From: a virus
Reading direction: 5' to 3' (one strand)
Length of the DNA: 37,799 nucleotides
IMG/VR virus record: IMGVR_UViG_3300035703_000212
Span: 1-37,799 of that record
The position numbers and the translations under genes are program-made. Positions 18,991-28,105 of this stretch are shown here, piece by piece. Each line of letters starts with the position of its first letter. Within the stretch, counting starts at the first letter, position 1. The notes under the pieces are model-generated. The model was not told the DNA's origin, did not search any database, and saw nothing but the letters and a program-made list of their open reading frames with translations.

Positions 18991-19652
18991 GTCACTGCCT
19001 CGACTTGTGCCTGAGTGGTGGCTGCGTTGATCGCGTCCACCCGGTCCCGCAGCCGGCCCAGCAGGTCGCGCTCCATCTGCTTCAGTGCCGTCCAAAGTTG
19101 GCCAGCCTGCGCCTGCGTCAGCAGGTGGAAAGACCCGTCCATCAGCGGGATCGGAACGTCGATCCAGCCGCCGTCGCCGGCCATTGCCTTGATGGCGAGG
19201 TAGCGGGTCCATGAGTCGGCGTCGGTCGGGGCCACCTTGCCGCCGATGGTGACGCCGGCCTGCCGCGCCTTGTTCCATTCGCCGGCCATGCGCTGCTTCG
19301 CGTTCCGCTTGTGCGCTGCCAACGTCGGCGTGCTGACCCATCGCTTGGTGCCAGTGTCCCATGCCCACGTCCGCCACTGATCGTTCGCCGGCTGCGGCGG
19401 GATGTAGTCGATGACGGGCGGATACCACGGCGGGCTGATGTCCTGGCCCGTCTGCGGGTCGATCACGGGCGGCGGCGGCTGGACGGTGATGTCAACGCGC
19501 TGACTCAGCGGGTCGAAGTTGCCATTGATGACAGCGAACCCTGCCGGCGTGTTTCGTTTGACCAGACGCTTAGGCCCGACAAATTCGCGGCGCAGCATCA
19601 CGCCGGTTGCCGGATCGTAGAAGCGCCACTGCCGACTAAGTGCCTCACTCAT
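18984..19652 (-). CDS. Tail-fibre-associated protein (DUF4376-like)
   Basis: A 222-residue protein following the tail-tip gene. The N-terminal half is proline-rich and strand-like. The C-terminal half (AHKRNAKQRMAGEWNKARQ..., ...MERDLLGRLRDRVDAINAA) resembles the DUF4376 domain found in small phage tail proteins and fibre chaperones. It may cap or help assemble the tail tip. It overlaps its neighbours at both ends. Confidence 0.6.
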   Translation of the reverse strand: MSEALSRQWRFYDPATGVMLRREFVGPKRLVKRNTPAGFAVINGNFDPLSQRVDITVQPPPPVIDPQTGQDISPPWYPPVIDYIPPQPANDQWRTWAWDTGTKRWVSTPTLAAHKRNAKQRMAGEWNKARQAGVTIGGKVAPTDADSWTRYLAIKAMAGDGGWIDVPIPLMDGSFHLLTQAQAGQLWTALKQMERDLLGRLRDRVDAINAATTQAQVEAVTW

Positions 19653-22600
19653 CGTTTCGTCACCAATATTTCTAGCTCGGTGTAGTCGGCGGTGATCGTT
19701 TCAGTGCATCCCACGCCAGCCCTTACCGCCACGGCTCCATAGATGTCGTCGCCAGGATCGCAGGTAGTGGAAAACGACACGATGTAATACTGGTATTGGC
19801 CGGACGTATGCAAAACGTCCTGCGCCTTTGATCCCGCAACGGTGGAACCCCCATCGTAGGAATACGAAAGGAAGATGTATGGCGGCGTCGCCCCGGAGCC
19901 CGAGCGCTTGACACTGATGAAGGCGCGCACCGTCAAGTCATACGCCCCATCCATAACGCCCGCCGATGCGTTGAGCGCTTCGGTCGAGACAACGCCAGTG
20001 CCCGTGCCGGTTACCGCGGCGTCGGTTGCCGTAATTGAAAATACGCGAGTCGTCGCGGCCTCGACCACCAGCCCACTCGTTGTTACGCCGTCAATCGGCA
20101 CTTCTGCGCCTGGCCGCCACGGCGACACGCCGCTCGATGCCGTCGCCTCTTCCAGCATCAGGCGCGTGACCCATAGATAACTGTTTGGGGTAACGGTTGT
20201 ATCGCCTTTGCGCCAAATCACCTTCACATACGCCGCCGTGGGGCCGGTGGTGAATGCGCTGCTTACGCGCGTAAACTTGTCCAGGCTGTTGGCGTTGGCC
20301 TGCGAGTTGTCGCCTGTTGGTCCACCGCCTTGCGCATCTGCTATTAATGTTCCTGCAGAGTTGTAGACGCGGCAAAACAAAGAACCCGTGCAGCGATTTG
20401 GTTGCAGATACCCGCTCAATATGTAGCGGGTATTGGGTTTTACGAAAATCTTGTTCGACACCCGCCCCCAGTAATGGCTGTCGTTTGTGCCGTTGTTTTC
20501 CTGCTGGACAAAAGCTACGCTAGTCCAGGGCGCATCTTTGGGCAACAAGCGCCATGTATCGTTGAAGTTGACGCCGACATGTGCTTCCGGACCAAAACTT
20601 TCAACTTCTGACCAGCCGTTAAGACCCGACTCAAACGCGCTGTTGTAGATCAGATTAATGCCGAGCGGGATCGTCGCCGCGCCGCTGACGGTGTGATAGA
20701 CATACGAAGACGGCCCGACCGCCTGCAGGCTGTTCCTGGCATTGACCCGAATCACAATCGGCTCACCGTGCGCCGGCCCGGTGATGTAGACGCTGGTCTG
20801 GTCACCCGGCACAGACTGCTGCACCCATTGCCCGCCGGGTCGAATCCATGCGACATCCACATACCCGCCGGCGTTGACGATGTAGGCATCGGTCAGTGCA
20901 GACCACGACACCAGCACGCGCGGGATGATGGCGTTGGTGTCCGACTTGAGCACGGTGCTGGTGCTGCTGGTCACCGTCACGTTGGTGACTGCGGCCACCA
21001 CCCACGGATTAGGCAACGCGGTATTCGGTGCCGGGTCTGCCGTCGCCGCATCGGCCAGGTCATAGACGCTGGCGACATCTTCCTGCAGCGTGAGTTGCAC
21101 CGCCGTCGATGCGCCGAACTGCCAATCTGTGACGCGGAAAGTTTTGGAACTGAACCTGTATTCGGTGCTGTTCACCGTCACCCGGTCACCGATCTGCAAC
21201 GGCCACGCGCGCAGCTTGGCCGGGTAGCGGATTACCAGACCCTGCCGCGCCCTCTCGACAAAGATGCGCGCCAGGTTGCGAGCGCGATATTTGTTGTTCG
21301 TGAAAGGCAGCGTCAGATCAGACCATAGCGCCTGGCCGTCTGCCGTGACGAAGGTGCTGTTTTGATAGCTGTCGAAGTCCGATGGCGTGGACTTATCGAC
21401 CGTGATGTACTGGCCGCGCACCCCGTTAAAGATGCCGTCCATGCCGGCCCCGGCCTGCACCACTTCGATCTGCCCGTCCAGATCGTCGTCCGTGAGCGTC
21501 ATCACGCTGGCCGTCCAGACGCCGGCCACGATGCCCCAGGTTGCCCCGTAGGTAGCAAAGCCGGCCATCGACTCGCACAGATCTTCGAGGATGGCTTCGC
21601 GGCTGTCTGCCGTCGAGAATGCGCCGTTGCAGGTGTACTTCGGCTGATTGGCCGTGGTCACGCCACCCACGTTGAGAGTGATCAACGCATCGCACGCATT
21701 CGCCGCGGCGTTGCACAATGTTTCGTCAATGTCGGTGCTTGCGCACTGATAGCCCCACTGGCTCACCAGGAAGTCCCTGATGATCAATGCCGGGTTTTGA
21801 CTCCAGGCCGTTGTCGCCGTGCGCGTGTCATAGATCAATTTGCCGGATACGTCGAACGTCAGATTAGGCGGCCCACCCTGGAAGCGCGTTTCTTCCAGAT
21901 CCAGCGTGACGACGCAGTAAGTCAGGCCGCGCAGCCGGCAGTTGCTGTCCCACTGCGACGGCACGACGCTGTTCAGGTACGTGTCTACCGTCTGCGTCGA
22001 TGCGCCGAGCGCCTTGCTGACGCGCACGCGGGCCGCGCTGGTGCTGATGGTGAACTCGACCACAACGGAATAGGAGTTCCCGTTATTGATGATCGTATTG
22101 CCGCTGGTGAGCGTGACGGTGGCCGGCGTCCACAACGTTTCGATGCCGCTGCCCGTTTCCAGATACGCCCCGAGCACAGTCACCGCCGTGCCGGCGTTGT
22201 AGGCGCCGCCTGCTGCGATGGTGCGGAATTGCCGCGTGGTCTGTCCCGACTTGTAGAACTCGCCGGTGGTCACCCAGCCGTTACCGTCAAGCGCCCCCAG
22301 CGCCACGCCGTCGATGTAGACCTCGTGGATCGCCTGGCATTGATGCGCGGCCAGCACCACCACCAAGTGCTTCAGACAATCCGGCTTCGTGTAGCTGGAG
22401 CCATCCTCGCGCGTGGCCGTCTTGTCGCTGGTGAAGATCGCCACGATGTCGCCGCCAGTGATGCAGCGCCCGTAGATCACGCGCCACGGTGGGTTTGCCG
22501 TCAGCGTGGTGATGCTTCTGTCTTGCAGGCTCGCGTTGTATTCGGCGCGCTGCCGTGCGGCTTCCTTGCGTGCCTTGCGCCTGGCGCTTGAGGCACCGTA

Positions 22601-22762
22601 GACCTGATAACCGACATTGGCGGCGGCAATCGTCACCGCCGCCAGCGTCGGCACCGTCATGCCGACCGCCGAGGCCACACTGGCGACCGCAGCGAAGATG
22701 CTGACCGGATCGGCCAGCGCATGCAGCGGCGCAAACAACAACGCAGCGACTAGTGCCCGCAT
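19649..22762 (-). CDS. Tail tip / host-specificity protein (gpJ-like)
   Basis: A 1037-residue protein, the largest in the phage. Residues 1-60 are hydrophobic and alanine-rich. Residues about 70-600 carry the baseplate-hub-like region of tail-tip proteins (TLTANPPWRVIYGRCITGGD; IIRDFLVSQWGYQ; IGDRVTVNSTEYRF). This is followed by fibronectin-like beta domains and a C-terminal carbohydrate-binding-like beta region (INLIYNSAFESGLNGW). By position and size it is the J analogue that contacts the host receptor. It is encoded after the NlpC-like gene, as in lambda-type tails. The host range cannot be read from the sequence. Confidence 0.8.
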   Translation of the reverse strand: MRALVAALLFAPLHALADPVSIFAAVASVASAVGMTVPTLAAVTIAAANVGYQVYGASSARRKARKEAARQRAEYNASLQDRSITTLTANPPWRVIYGRCITGGDIVAIFTSDKTATREDGSSYTKPDCLKHLVVVLAAHQCQAIHEVYIDGVALGALDGNGWVTTGEFYKSGQTTRQFRTIAAGGAYNAGTAVTVLGAYLETGSGIETLWTPATVTLTSGNTIINNGNSYSVVVEFTISTSAARVRVSKALGASTQTVDTYLNSVVPSQWDSNCRLRGLTYCVVTLDLEETRFQGGPPNLTFDVSGKLIYDTRTATTAWSQNPALIIRDFLVSQWGYQCASTDIDETLCNAAANACDALITLNVGGVTTANQPKYTCNGAFSTADSREAILEDLCESMAGFATYGATWGIVAGVWTASVMTLTDDDLDGQIEVVQAGAGMDGIFNGVRGQYITVDKSTPSDFDSYQNSTFVTADGQALWSDLTLPFTNNKYRARNLARIFVERARQGLVIRYPAKLRAWPLQIGDRVTVNSTEYRFSSKTFRVTDWQFGASTAVQLTLQEDVASVYDLADAATADPAPNTALPNPWVVAAVTNVTVTSSTSTVLKSDTNAIIPRVLVSWSALTDAYIVNAGGYVDVAWIRPGGQWVQQSVPGDQTSVYITGPAHGEPIVIRVNARNSLQAVGPSSYVYHTVSGAATIPLGINLIYNSAFESGLNGWSEVESFGPEAHVGVNFNDTWRLLPKDAPWTSVAFVQQENNGTNDSHYWGRVSNKIFVKPNTRYILSGYLQPNRCTGSLFCRVYNSAGTLIADAQGGGPTGDNSQANANSLDKFTRVSSAFTTGPTAAYVKVIWRKGDTTVTPNSYLWVTRLMLEEATASSGVSPWRPGAEVPIDGVTTSGLVVEAATTRVFSITATDAAVTGTGTGVVSTEALNASAGVMDGAYDLTVRAFISVKRSGSGATPPYIFLSYSYDGGSTVAGSKAQDVLHTSGQYQYYIVSFSTTCDPGDDIYGAVAVRAGVGCTETITADYTELEILVTKR

Positions 22763-23154
22763 TCAAGTCTCCATGCCGCCGTCGCGTCGTTCATGTCAAG
22801 ATAGCCAACTCCGTGCGCCTCCGTTAGCACCGCCACCAGGCGCCCGGTGCAGATGCCGACAAGCTCCACACCCTCGCACTCCACCAGCACGATGTCCCCG
22901 GCTTGAGCTAATCGCGGGTTGATCGGCTCGCGCCCGAGTTGCTTTGTCCACGCAGCACCCAGCCCACCGAACTGCCCGAGCAGGCGATAAGCGGTGACCT
23001 TGCTGCGCACTGACGGCAAGCCTTGCATTGGGTTGAACCCGGTGGCACGCCGCACCCAATCGCTTGCAAAGTTGCAGCAGTTCCAGCCCTCCCAGCGGAA
23101 TGCGTCGAGGGCGTGTTCGTGCAGGTACTGCGCCAATCGTTGCTCGCGCAGCAT
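22750..23154 (-). CDS. DUF6950-type tail assembly protein (NlpC/P60-like)
   Basis: A 134-residue protein. FRWEGWNCCNFASDWVRRATG resembles the cysteine-containing start of small phage NlpC/P60-related proteins (W-G-x-x-C-x-x-F). The middle reads GGLGAAW and AGDIVLVE, and the end has a late H/D-containing part (HGVGYLDMND). It may cleave peptidoglycan at infection or just help tip assembly. The ATG at 23154 overlaps the upstream stop and has GGAG before it. Confidence 0.65.
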   Translation of the reverse strand: MLREQRLAQYLHEHALDAFRWEGWNCCNFASDWVRRATGFNPMQGLPSVRSKVTAYRLLGQFGGLGAAWTKQLGREPINPRLAQAGDIVLVECEGVELVGICTGRLVAVLTEAHGVGYLDMNDATAAWRLECGH

Positions 23155-23750
23155 CAGGGCAACTCCTGAAACCGTGTCGAGAGCCACAACGTCGGCTTCT
23201 CGACCAGGGTCTGCACGTACTGCAGGCCGGTGTCGCCTGCAAAGCGTTGCAGCTGCTGCGCGTGGCTCAGGCGCAAGCCTTCCGCGTTGCGCGACCGGGC
23301 CATGCCGGATCGGCTGCAGATCAGTTCGATGCGGCCGGTGCTCGGGCCGTCCTGGCTGCGCTCACGGCTGATCTGCACCCGATCCATCACGCCCGACCAC
23401 CGCTTGATTGGTGCGCCGGCCGGCTGGAACTGTTCATCGAAAAGCTGTAGCCACAAACCCGCCGGCTTGCCGCGGTAGTGCTCGACGTTGCCCAGCGTCA
23501 GCGACAGCACGGCGGTATCGACCACGAAGCCCAGCGTCAGCGTTTCGGCGTTGGCGTTTTCGGATTCGCTGACCGCCGACACGTCCACGGCCTTACCGCC
23601 TGTCCACGTATACGTCAGCGCGGTGATGTCCACCGGGGCGGTGGTGTAGCGCAGAGTGCCGCTGGTAAATTGAAGCTCCACCAGCCACGCCACGCCGCGG
23701 ACGGTGGCGGCAATGCGTGCACTAGCGGTGCCGTCCAGCGTGAGGCTCAT
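23154..23750 (-). CDS. Tail hub protein (phage BR0599/DUF2163-like)
   Basis: A 198-residue beta-rich protein (AWLVELQFTSGTLRYTTAPVDIT...) with a late region RWSGVMDRVQISRERSQD. Similar proteins lie between the tape measure and tail-tip genes in many siphoviruses and form the distal-tail/hub ring. Start and stop overlap the neighbours. Assignment by pattern and position. Confidence 0.6.
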   Translation of the reverse strand: MSLTLDGTASARIAATVRGVAWLVELQFTSGTLRYTTAPVDITALTYTWTGGKAVDVSAVSESENANAETLTLGFVVDTAVLSLTLGNVEHYRGKPAGLWLQLFDEQFQPAGAPIKRWSGVMDRVQISRERSQDGPSTGRIELICSRSGMARSRNAEGLRLSHAQQLQRFAGDTGLQYVQTLVEKPTLWLSTRFQELP

Positions 23751-24367
23751 GTCCAGCTTTCGAGCAGATCAAGCGCAAAGCTGCCCTGCGTCTGCGCTTC
23801 GGCATAGCTCCATTGCGGCGCACCGACTGCCTTGAAGTGCGCAATGGGCGAACTCCACGCCACGGCGGTGCTGCTGGCGAAGGTAGCGCGCACCGGCGGC
23901 TCGACGGTGACGCTGATCACGCCAGACCCGTTCGCCGTGGCGTCGGTGACCACCTTGAACAGTTGCGCCGATAACCCCGTGCCGACCTGCAGCCAATCGC
24001 CGGCAAGTAGCGTCTTGCTGGCCTGGCCCGCGCCGCCTGTGATCGACAGGGTAGTCTCGCCGGCGGCAGCCTGCGCACTCAAAGTCAGCGTGCCGCGCAT
24101 CGTGCCGCGTGGCACCTTGCGCACCGGGTCACCGATTGCCAGGTGATTGATGCCGCCACGCAGGCGCAGCACCAGCGATTCCCAGATCACCGCGTCGGCC
24201 TGCGTCATGGCCGGGTGTGACGTGATCGACATGCGCCAGCGCGCCGGCCCGAACAGACGCGCGGCCTGGTGGCCGGTGGCGTCGCTGGTTTCCATCATGT
24301 CGTAGCGCACCTGCCCGATGGTGCAGGATGCGATGCGCAGGCCGGTCGGTAGCGTGATGATTGCCAT
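23747..24367 (-). CDS. Distal tail protein
   Basis: A 206-residue beta-rich protein. The first third includes the segment RMSITSHPAMTQADAVIWE and the middle reads RGTLTLSAQAAAGETTLSI. Proteins of this layout commonly follow the tape measure gene in siphoviruses, and it is probably the Dit-like ring protein that joins the tube to the tip. The family call is by position and general look. Confidence 0.6.
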   Translation of the reverse strand: MAIITLPTGLRIASCTIGQVRYDMMETSDATGHQAARLFGPARWRMSITSHPAMTQADAVIWESLVLRLRGGINHLAIGDPVRKVPRGTMRGTLTLSAQAAAGETTLSITGGAGQASKTLLAGDWLQVGTGLSAQLFKVVTDATANGSGVISVTVEPPVRATFASSTAVAWSSPIAHFKAVGAPQWSYAEAQTQGSFALDLLESWT

Positions 24368-25947
24368 CAGGCAATCCCCTGCGCGCGCTGCATCCGCGCA
24401 TAAGCCTGCAGACCCTGCTGCACACCCGCGGCGACCATCTGCGCCACTTGCGCCTGATCAGCACGCGCGTCGATGTTGTTGATGATGGTGGCACCTGCCG
24501 CGCCGTTGTTTTGCGCAGCAGGCACTACCCGTTCACCACGGTGAATCAGTGCCAGCATGTCGCGCGGCACGTAGTCGATGCCGCTGGCGAAGCTGCCGCC
24601 GAACAGCGAGCCAATGCCCTTTAGGATGTCCACGCCGTCCAGCGCAGCGCCAAGCGACTTCTCAAGCGGCTTCGTGACCAGTTGCCGGATGGTGATCTGC
24701 GCGATGTCAGCGAGCACGCCCTTCAGCACCGAGCGCAAATCCTTGAAGTTGGAGATGGCCTCGCCGGCTGCGCTGCTGAAGACAAGAGCCAATTCGTCGC
24801 CCACCGTCTTGCCGGTCTTTCCAAGCGAATCGAGGTAAGCCTTGCCTTCCTGTATGGCGCGCTCCTGCTCTTCGTCAATCTCATCGAAGACCTGCTTCCA
24901 CTGCTTCTGGAAAGCCTCGGCGCGAGCCTTGCTGTCGCGCATCTGTATGTCTTCCCAGACCTTCCACGCTTCGGCGGTGTCTTTGGCGGCCTGCTCTTCG
25001 ATGTCAACAATCGCCTTCGCCGCATCCTCGCGCAGCTTCAAGCGCTCGGCGGAGGCCTTCTTGTAGCCGTCGCCGGTTTTCTTGACGGATGCAGGGTCAG
25101 GCAAATCCGGCAGGCTCGGCTTGGATTCCGGCTCGCCGAAGTCGCCCGTAGCGCCGCCCGTCCTGGCGGTCGGCACTTTGGCAAGCGGCCCGAGCAGCAG
25201 TTGGTTCAGTAACTGCCCCTCCTGCTTGGCGACCCTGAAACCCTCGATCAGCCGATTCAGGCCGCGCACCACCGGGCCGGATAGCTCGCGCGCCAGGTCG
25301 GTCGCGTTCTTCTGGAGCTTGAAGAATTCTTTGTTGAGCTTTTCGGCTTCTTCGGCCTGCTGCCGGGTTAGCGTGGCCTGCAGTTTCTGCGCCTCGGCCA
25401 GATCCTTGAGCAGCGGCGCGACCTGCTTCAGAGACTTGCCAAACAGTTCCTGAACGATGCGCGCCTTGTTGCCATCGTCGGCAAACCCGGCCAGCGCCTT
25501 CGCCACCTGCTGCAGCGCCTCGACGGGATCAAGCTTCTTCAGCTCGGCCACCTGCAGGCCGAGCGCCTTGAATGCCTGCTCGGCACCGCTGCCAGGTTTT
25601 GCGTCGCCCAGCGCCTTGTTGAGTTTGACCACGGCATCACCTGCCGTGTCCATGCTGGTGCCGGTGCGGACAGCCACATCCTCGAGCGCGCTCAGATTCT
25701 CGATGCTGGCCCCGGTGGCATCGGCCCAATCGTTCAGTTTGTCGATGCCATCGACCACCGAGCGCGTAAAGGCCGCGATGCCGGCCACGCTGAACGCGCC
25801 GACCAGTGCCGGCGATATGCCCGACAGCACACCCTTCAGCCCGCCCGCTGCCTTCTCGATGCCGCCGAGCTGGCCGCGCACATCACGCAGGATCGCGCTG
25901 GCCTTGTCCTGCGCGGTGATGACGACATTCAATTTCGAGTCAGCCAC
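24367..25947 (-). CDS. Tail tape measure protein
   Basis: A 526-residue protein with a GTG start. The N-terminus (LNVVITAQDKASAILRDVRG) and the following GLKGVLSGISPALVGAFSVAG hydrophobic part are typical of tape measure proteins, which set tail length. A helical centre follows, then AISNFKDLRSVLKGVLADIAQ and a C-terminus with IDYVPRDMLALIHRGERVVPA, the familiar end of this family. It is short, so the tail is probably near 80 nm if about 1.5 angstrom per residue holds. It follows the tail chaperone pair, as expected. Confidence 0.88.
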   Translation of the reverse strand: MADSKLNVVITAQDKASAILRDVRGQLGGIEKAAGGLKGVLSGISPALVGAFSVAGIAAFTRSVVDGIDKLNDWADATGASIENLSALEDVAVRTGTSMDTAGDAVVKLNKALGDAKPGSGAEQAFKALGLQVAELKKLDPVEALQQVAKALAGFADDGNKARIVQELFGKSLKQVAPLLKDLAEAQKLQATLTRQQAEEAEKLNKEFFKLQKNATDLARELSGPVVRGLNRLIEGFRVAKQEGQLLNQLLLGPLAKVPTARTGGATGDFGEPESKPSLPDLPDPASVKKTGDGYKKASAERLKLREDAAKAIVDIEEQAAKDTAEAWKVWEDIQMRDSKARAEAFQKQWKQVFDEIDEEQERAIQEGKAYLDSLGKTGKTVGDELALVFSSAAGEAISNFKDLRSVLKGVLADIAQITIRQLVTKPLEKSLGAALDGVDILKGIGSLFGGSFASGIDYVPRDMLALIHRGERVVPAAQNNGAAGATIINNIDARADQAQVAQMVAAGVQQGLQAYARMQRAQGIA

Positions 25948-26586
25948 GCCGTTCCCCTTCCCGCTGCTCGTCGCGGATCGCTCGCATCAATTCCGACATC
26001 GCCTCCCAGTCGTCCACGGGATACAGTGCCGCATAGACCGGCCAGCGCTCGGGATGCCAGCCGTCCGACCATGCGTAGCAGTGGATAGCCCGCTCGGCCA
26101 TCAGCGACAACTCGGGCAACGGCCCGAGCACATCGACGCCAACACCCAGCGCGGCCAGGGCATCACGCGCACCGCGCTGGCCTCGCGCGATGTGCTCCGT
26201 TAGTTTTTTGCTTCTGCGTCCAGCCGGTCGGTGCGCTGGTTCAGATGCGACAGCAGCGACGCGCCGAGCTTGTCGGCCGCGTCCGGGTTCGCCTCTAGCC
26301 AAAGCTCTACGGCTTCGGCGCTCCACGGCAACGGGGCCTGATCCTCGACCGGCGCAACGTGACAGGCGCGCACGCCGATCCAGCCGACGATGGCCTGCCT
26401 CAGCAGTGTGTGCTGCAGCAGTGCCAGCACGATGCCGCCATCGGTTGAGTCCAGCTTCTCGGCACGCACTGCGGCGCGTACTTCCTGCCGCGTCGGGATG
26501 CGTAACCGGAAAGTGCATTTGCCGATCTCTTGCTCGTACTCGCGCGCCTTTAGTGCCGCCTCGCGCAGATGCTCCAGGCTGTCCAT
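25940..26586 (-). CDS. Tail assembly chaperone, frameshifted long form (gpGT-like)
   Basis: A 215-residue fusion made by a -1 ribosomal frameshift at A-AAA-AAC (26203-26209). The 0-frame part is the short chaperone; the second part reads KKLTEHIARGQRGARDALAA and then LPELSLMAERAIHCYAWSDGW. As with lambda gpG/gpGT, the T part should contact tail tube subunits while the G part binds the tape measure. The second frame lacks a start of its own at the right place and fits the fusion exactly. It ends overlapping the tape measure start. Confidence 0.8.
26200..26586 (-). CDS. Tail assembly chaperone, short form (gpG-like)
   Basis: A 128-residue protein starting MDSLEHLREAALKAREYEQE. It is mostly helical with a GKCTFRLRIPTRQEV strand, and its 0-frame stop TAA comes immediately after AAC of the slippery site. 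It sits between the tail tube and tape measure genes, the standard chaperone position. It is made in excess over the long form in known systems. Confidence 0.8.
   Translation of the reverse strand: MDSLEHLREAALKAREYEQEIGKCTFRLRIPTRQEVRAAVRAEKLDSTDGGIVLALLQHTLLRQAIVGWIGVRACHVAPVEDQAPLPWSAEAVELWLEANPDAADKLGASLLSHLNQRTDRLDAEAKN
26203..26209 (-). promoter_or_regulatory. Programmed -1 frameshift site A-AAA-AAC
   Basis: The in-frame codons are GCA AAA AAC TAA, so the heptamer fits X-XXY-YYZ perfectly and is followed at once by the 0-frame stop. Slipping by -1 joins the second open frame. GC-rich sequence downstream may form a stimulatory structure. Confidence 0.85.
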
Positions 26587-27236
26587 CAGGTGCTGTAGAC
26601 GGTCGGCGTGCCCACAAACGACAGGTCGATGGAGTCGCGCAAGGTGCCGTCTTCACTGGTCGGCACACCGCGCAGCGACCAGTAGGCACCGACCACCAAG
26701 CGGCTGTTGTTCGGGAAGATCATGCGGAAGGCATAGGGAGTGCCGGCAGACGACGCGGCCTGCACGGTGCTGAACCATGCCAGCGTGGGATCGTAGAAGA
26801 ATGGCAGAGTCACGCTGATCGGGTTGCGGTCGGTCGGGATCTGCGTCCGAATCACGTTGCTGACAAACGTGGTATCTGCAAAGTTTTGATCGCCGCCCGA
26901 CACCGCAAAGGCCGGCGTGATCTGCGACAGGGTGGTCCAGGCGGTAATCTCTCGCCCGGTGCCGGTGCCGGTGCCCGCCGGATACTTCGTCGTGTCGGTG
27001 GTGTTGATGCCCTCCAACGTCACATCGTTCGTGCTGACGGCAGACACTCGCACCACGCGGCCATTCAGCAGATCCCAGCCGCTGGAGATTTCGATGAAGT
27101 CGCCAACGATGACGCCGTGCGATGCCGACAACGTGGCGACTGCAGATGCCGCATTGCTGATTGCGGTGATCGTGAACTGCGTGCCATAGGTGCTGCCGAT
27201 GGCGAACTGCGTGCCGGGGGTCTTGGTGATTGCCAT
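26586..27236 (-). CDS. Major tail tube protein
   Basis: A 216-residue beta-rich protein (MAITKTPGTQFAIGSTYGTQ...) with the repeated strand pattern of siphovirus tube subunits and a C-terminal segment VVGAYWSLRGVPTSEDGTLR. It polymerises into the tail tube. Placement between the tail terminator and the chaperone pair is standard. The stop overlaps the chaperone ATG. Confidence 0.8.
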   Translation of the reverse strand: MAITKTPGTQFAIGSTYGTQFTITAISNAASAVATLSASHGVIVGDFIEISSGWDLLNGRVVRVSAVSTNDVTLEGINTTDTTKYPAGTGTGTGREITAWTTLSQITPAFAVSGGDQNFADTTFVSNVIRTQIPTDRNPISVTLPFFYDPTLAWFSTVQAASSAGTPYAFRMIFPNNSRLVVGAYWSLRGVPTSEDGTLRDSIDLSFVGTPTVYST

Positions 27237-27247
27237 GATGGCGCTCC

Positions 27248-27670
27248 TTAACTGATGATCGTTTCGGGTGTGGTCGGATCGACCCAGAAGATGCAGCGCA
27301 GCCGCAAGGTCAGGATGCCGGTCGTGGCCTCGCCGTCCTCGGTCATCTGCCTGCGGATGCCGGTCAGTTGCAGCCCGTAAGGCACAGTCGGCGCAAACAG
27401 CAGCGCCAGGCCCGTGGCCGCAAGTGCGTGCATGGCGTCGTCAAGGTTCGACGCCGCGCGTGTGTAGGCGCTGGCTGCAATCTCCAGCGTATGCAGGTTG
27501 AACGGCTCGACGGCGGCAGGCTCGACGGATTCATCCTCGGCCACCACGCGCCACGCCGGCAGCGTCGTGATCGGCCAGCCGCGGCTGGTGTAGACCCGCC
27601 CGCCGGTGGCGACCATCGGCGTCAGCTTGGCCGCTACTGCGTCGATCACTTGTGCCGCAGCCAGTGCCAT
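27248..27670 (-). CDS. Tail terminator protein (gpU-like)
   Basis: A 140-residue protein with LAAAQVIDAVAAKLTPM, then a strand with WPITTLPAWRVVAEDE, and a C-terminal RLRCIFWVDP. The layout agrees with gpU-like tail terminators, which cap the tube and join it to the head. It overlaps the head-tail joining gene by one base. Assigned by pattern and position. Confidence 0.65.
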   Translation of the reverse strand: MALAAAQVIDAVAAKLTPMVATGGRVYTSRGWPITTLPAWRVVAEDESVEPAAVEPFNLHTLEIAASAYTRAASNLDDAMHALAATGLALLFAPTVPYGLQLTGIRRQMTEDGEATTGILTLRLRCIFWVDPTTPETIIS

Positions 27671-27942
27671 TACGCCCTCGCCAGCACCAGTGTGCGCAGC
27701 GCGCCGTCAGGCGGCTGATCCAGCACCTGACGAATCACGTAGTTGGTGCCGCGCACCACCACCGCGCCGCCTTCGGCTGCAGTGACGGTGGCCGGCACCT
27801 CGAGCGTGATGTCGGAACCGAGCACTTCGCCAAGTTCCATCATCGTCGCCGCATTGAAGATGCCCGTCACGGAAGCACCCTGCACGGTGACGCCTTCGCC
27901 GAAGTCGGCGAAGAAAGGCACCAGGGATTCTGTGAAGGGCAT
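27670..27942 (-). CDS. Head-tail joining protein (gpFII-like)
   Basis: A 90-residue beta protein (MPFTESLVPFFADFGEGVTVQ ... VTGIFNAATMMELGEV ... YVIRQVLDQPPDGALRTLVL). The F-x-DFGE and G-IF patterns plus a final strand set resemble lambda FII-type head-tail connectors. It lies at the expected point between capsid and tail terminator genes. Confidence 0.65.
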   Translation of the reverse strand: MPFTESLVPFFADFGEGVTVQGASVTGIFNAATMMELGEVLGSDITLEVPATVTAAEGGAVVVRGTNYVIRQVLDQPPDGALRTLVLARA

Positions 27943-27952
27943 GGATTAGGCC

Positions 27953-28105
27953 GTGGTGTTAGGCCGCGCCAGCAGAACTACGGAAGTCAGCACCGGGCCG
28001 GTGGTGCCGGCCACCACCAGCACCGACGCCTGCGTGGCGCTGGCGGCGCTGGCCGCGGCCACGCTCGGCGGTGTTGAAGAACGGGGTCAGGTCTTCGGTG
28101 AACAT
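27953..28105 (-). pseudogene. Disrupted head-tail-joining-like gene
   Basis: A coupled ATG at 28105 starts MFTEDLTPFFNTAE, nearly the same opening as the gpFII-like protein next door. The frame then becomes arginine/glycine-rich nonsense to a stop at 27959. Shifting by one base instead gives VAAASAASATQASVLVVAG and on to LLARPNTTA, ending at 27953, which looks protein-like. A single-base indel, a larger deletion or a sequencing error would explain it. It may be a decayed duplicate of the joining protein. Confidence 0.5.

Noticed and set aside
21362-22591. A 409-codon plus-strand frame inside the tail-tip gene
   Set aside because: It is antisense to the clear gpJ-like gene and shows shadow composition without motifs.
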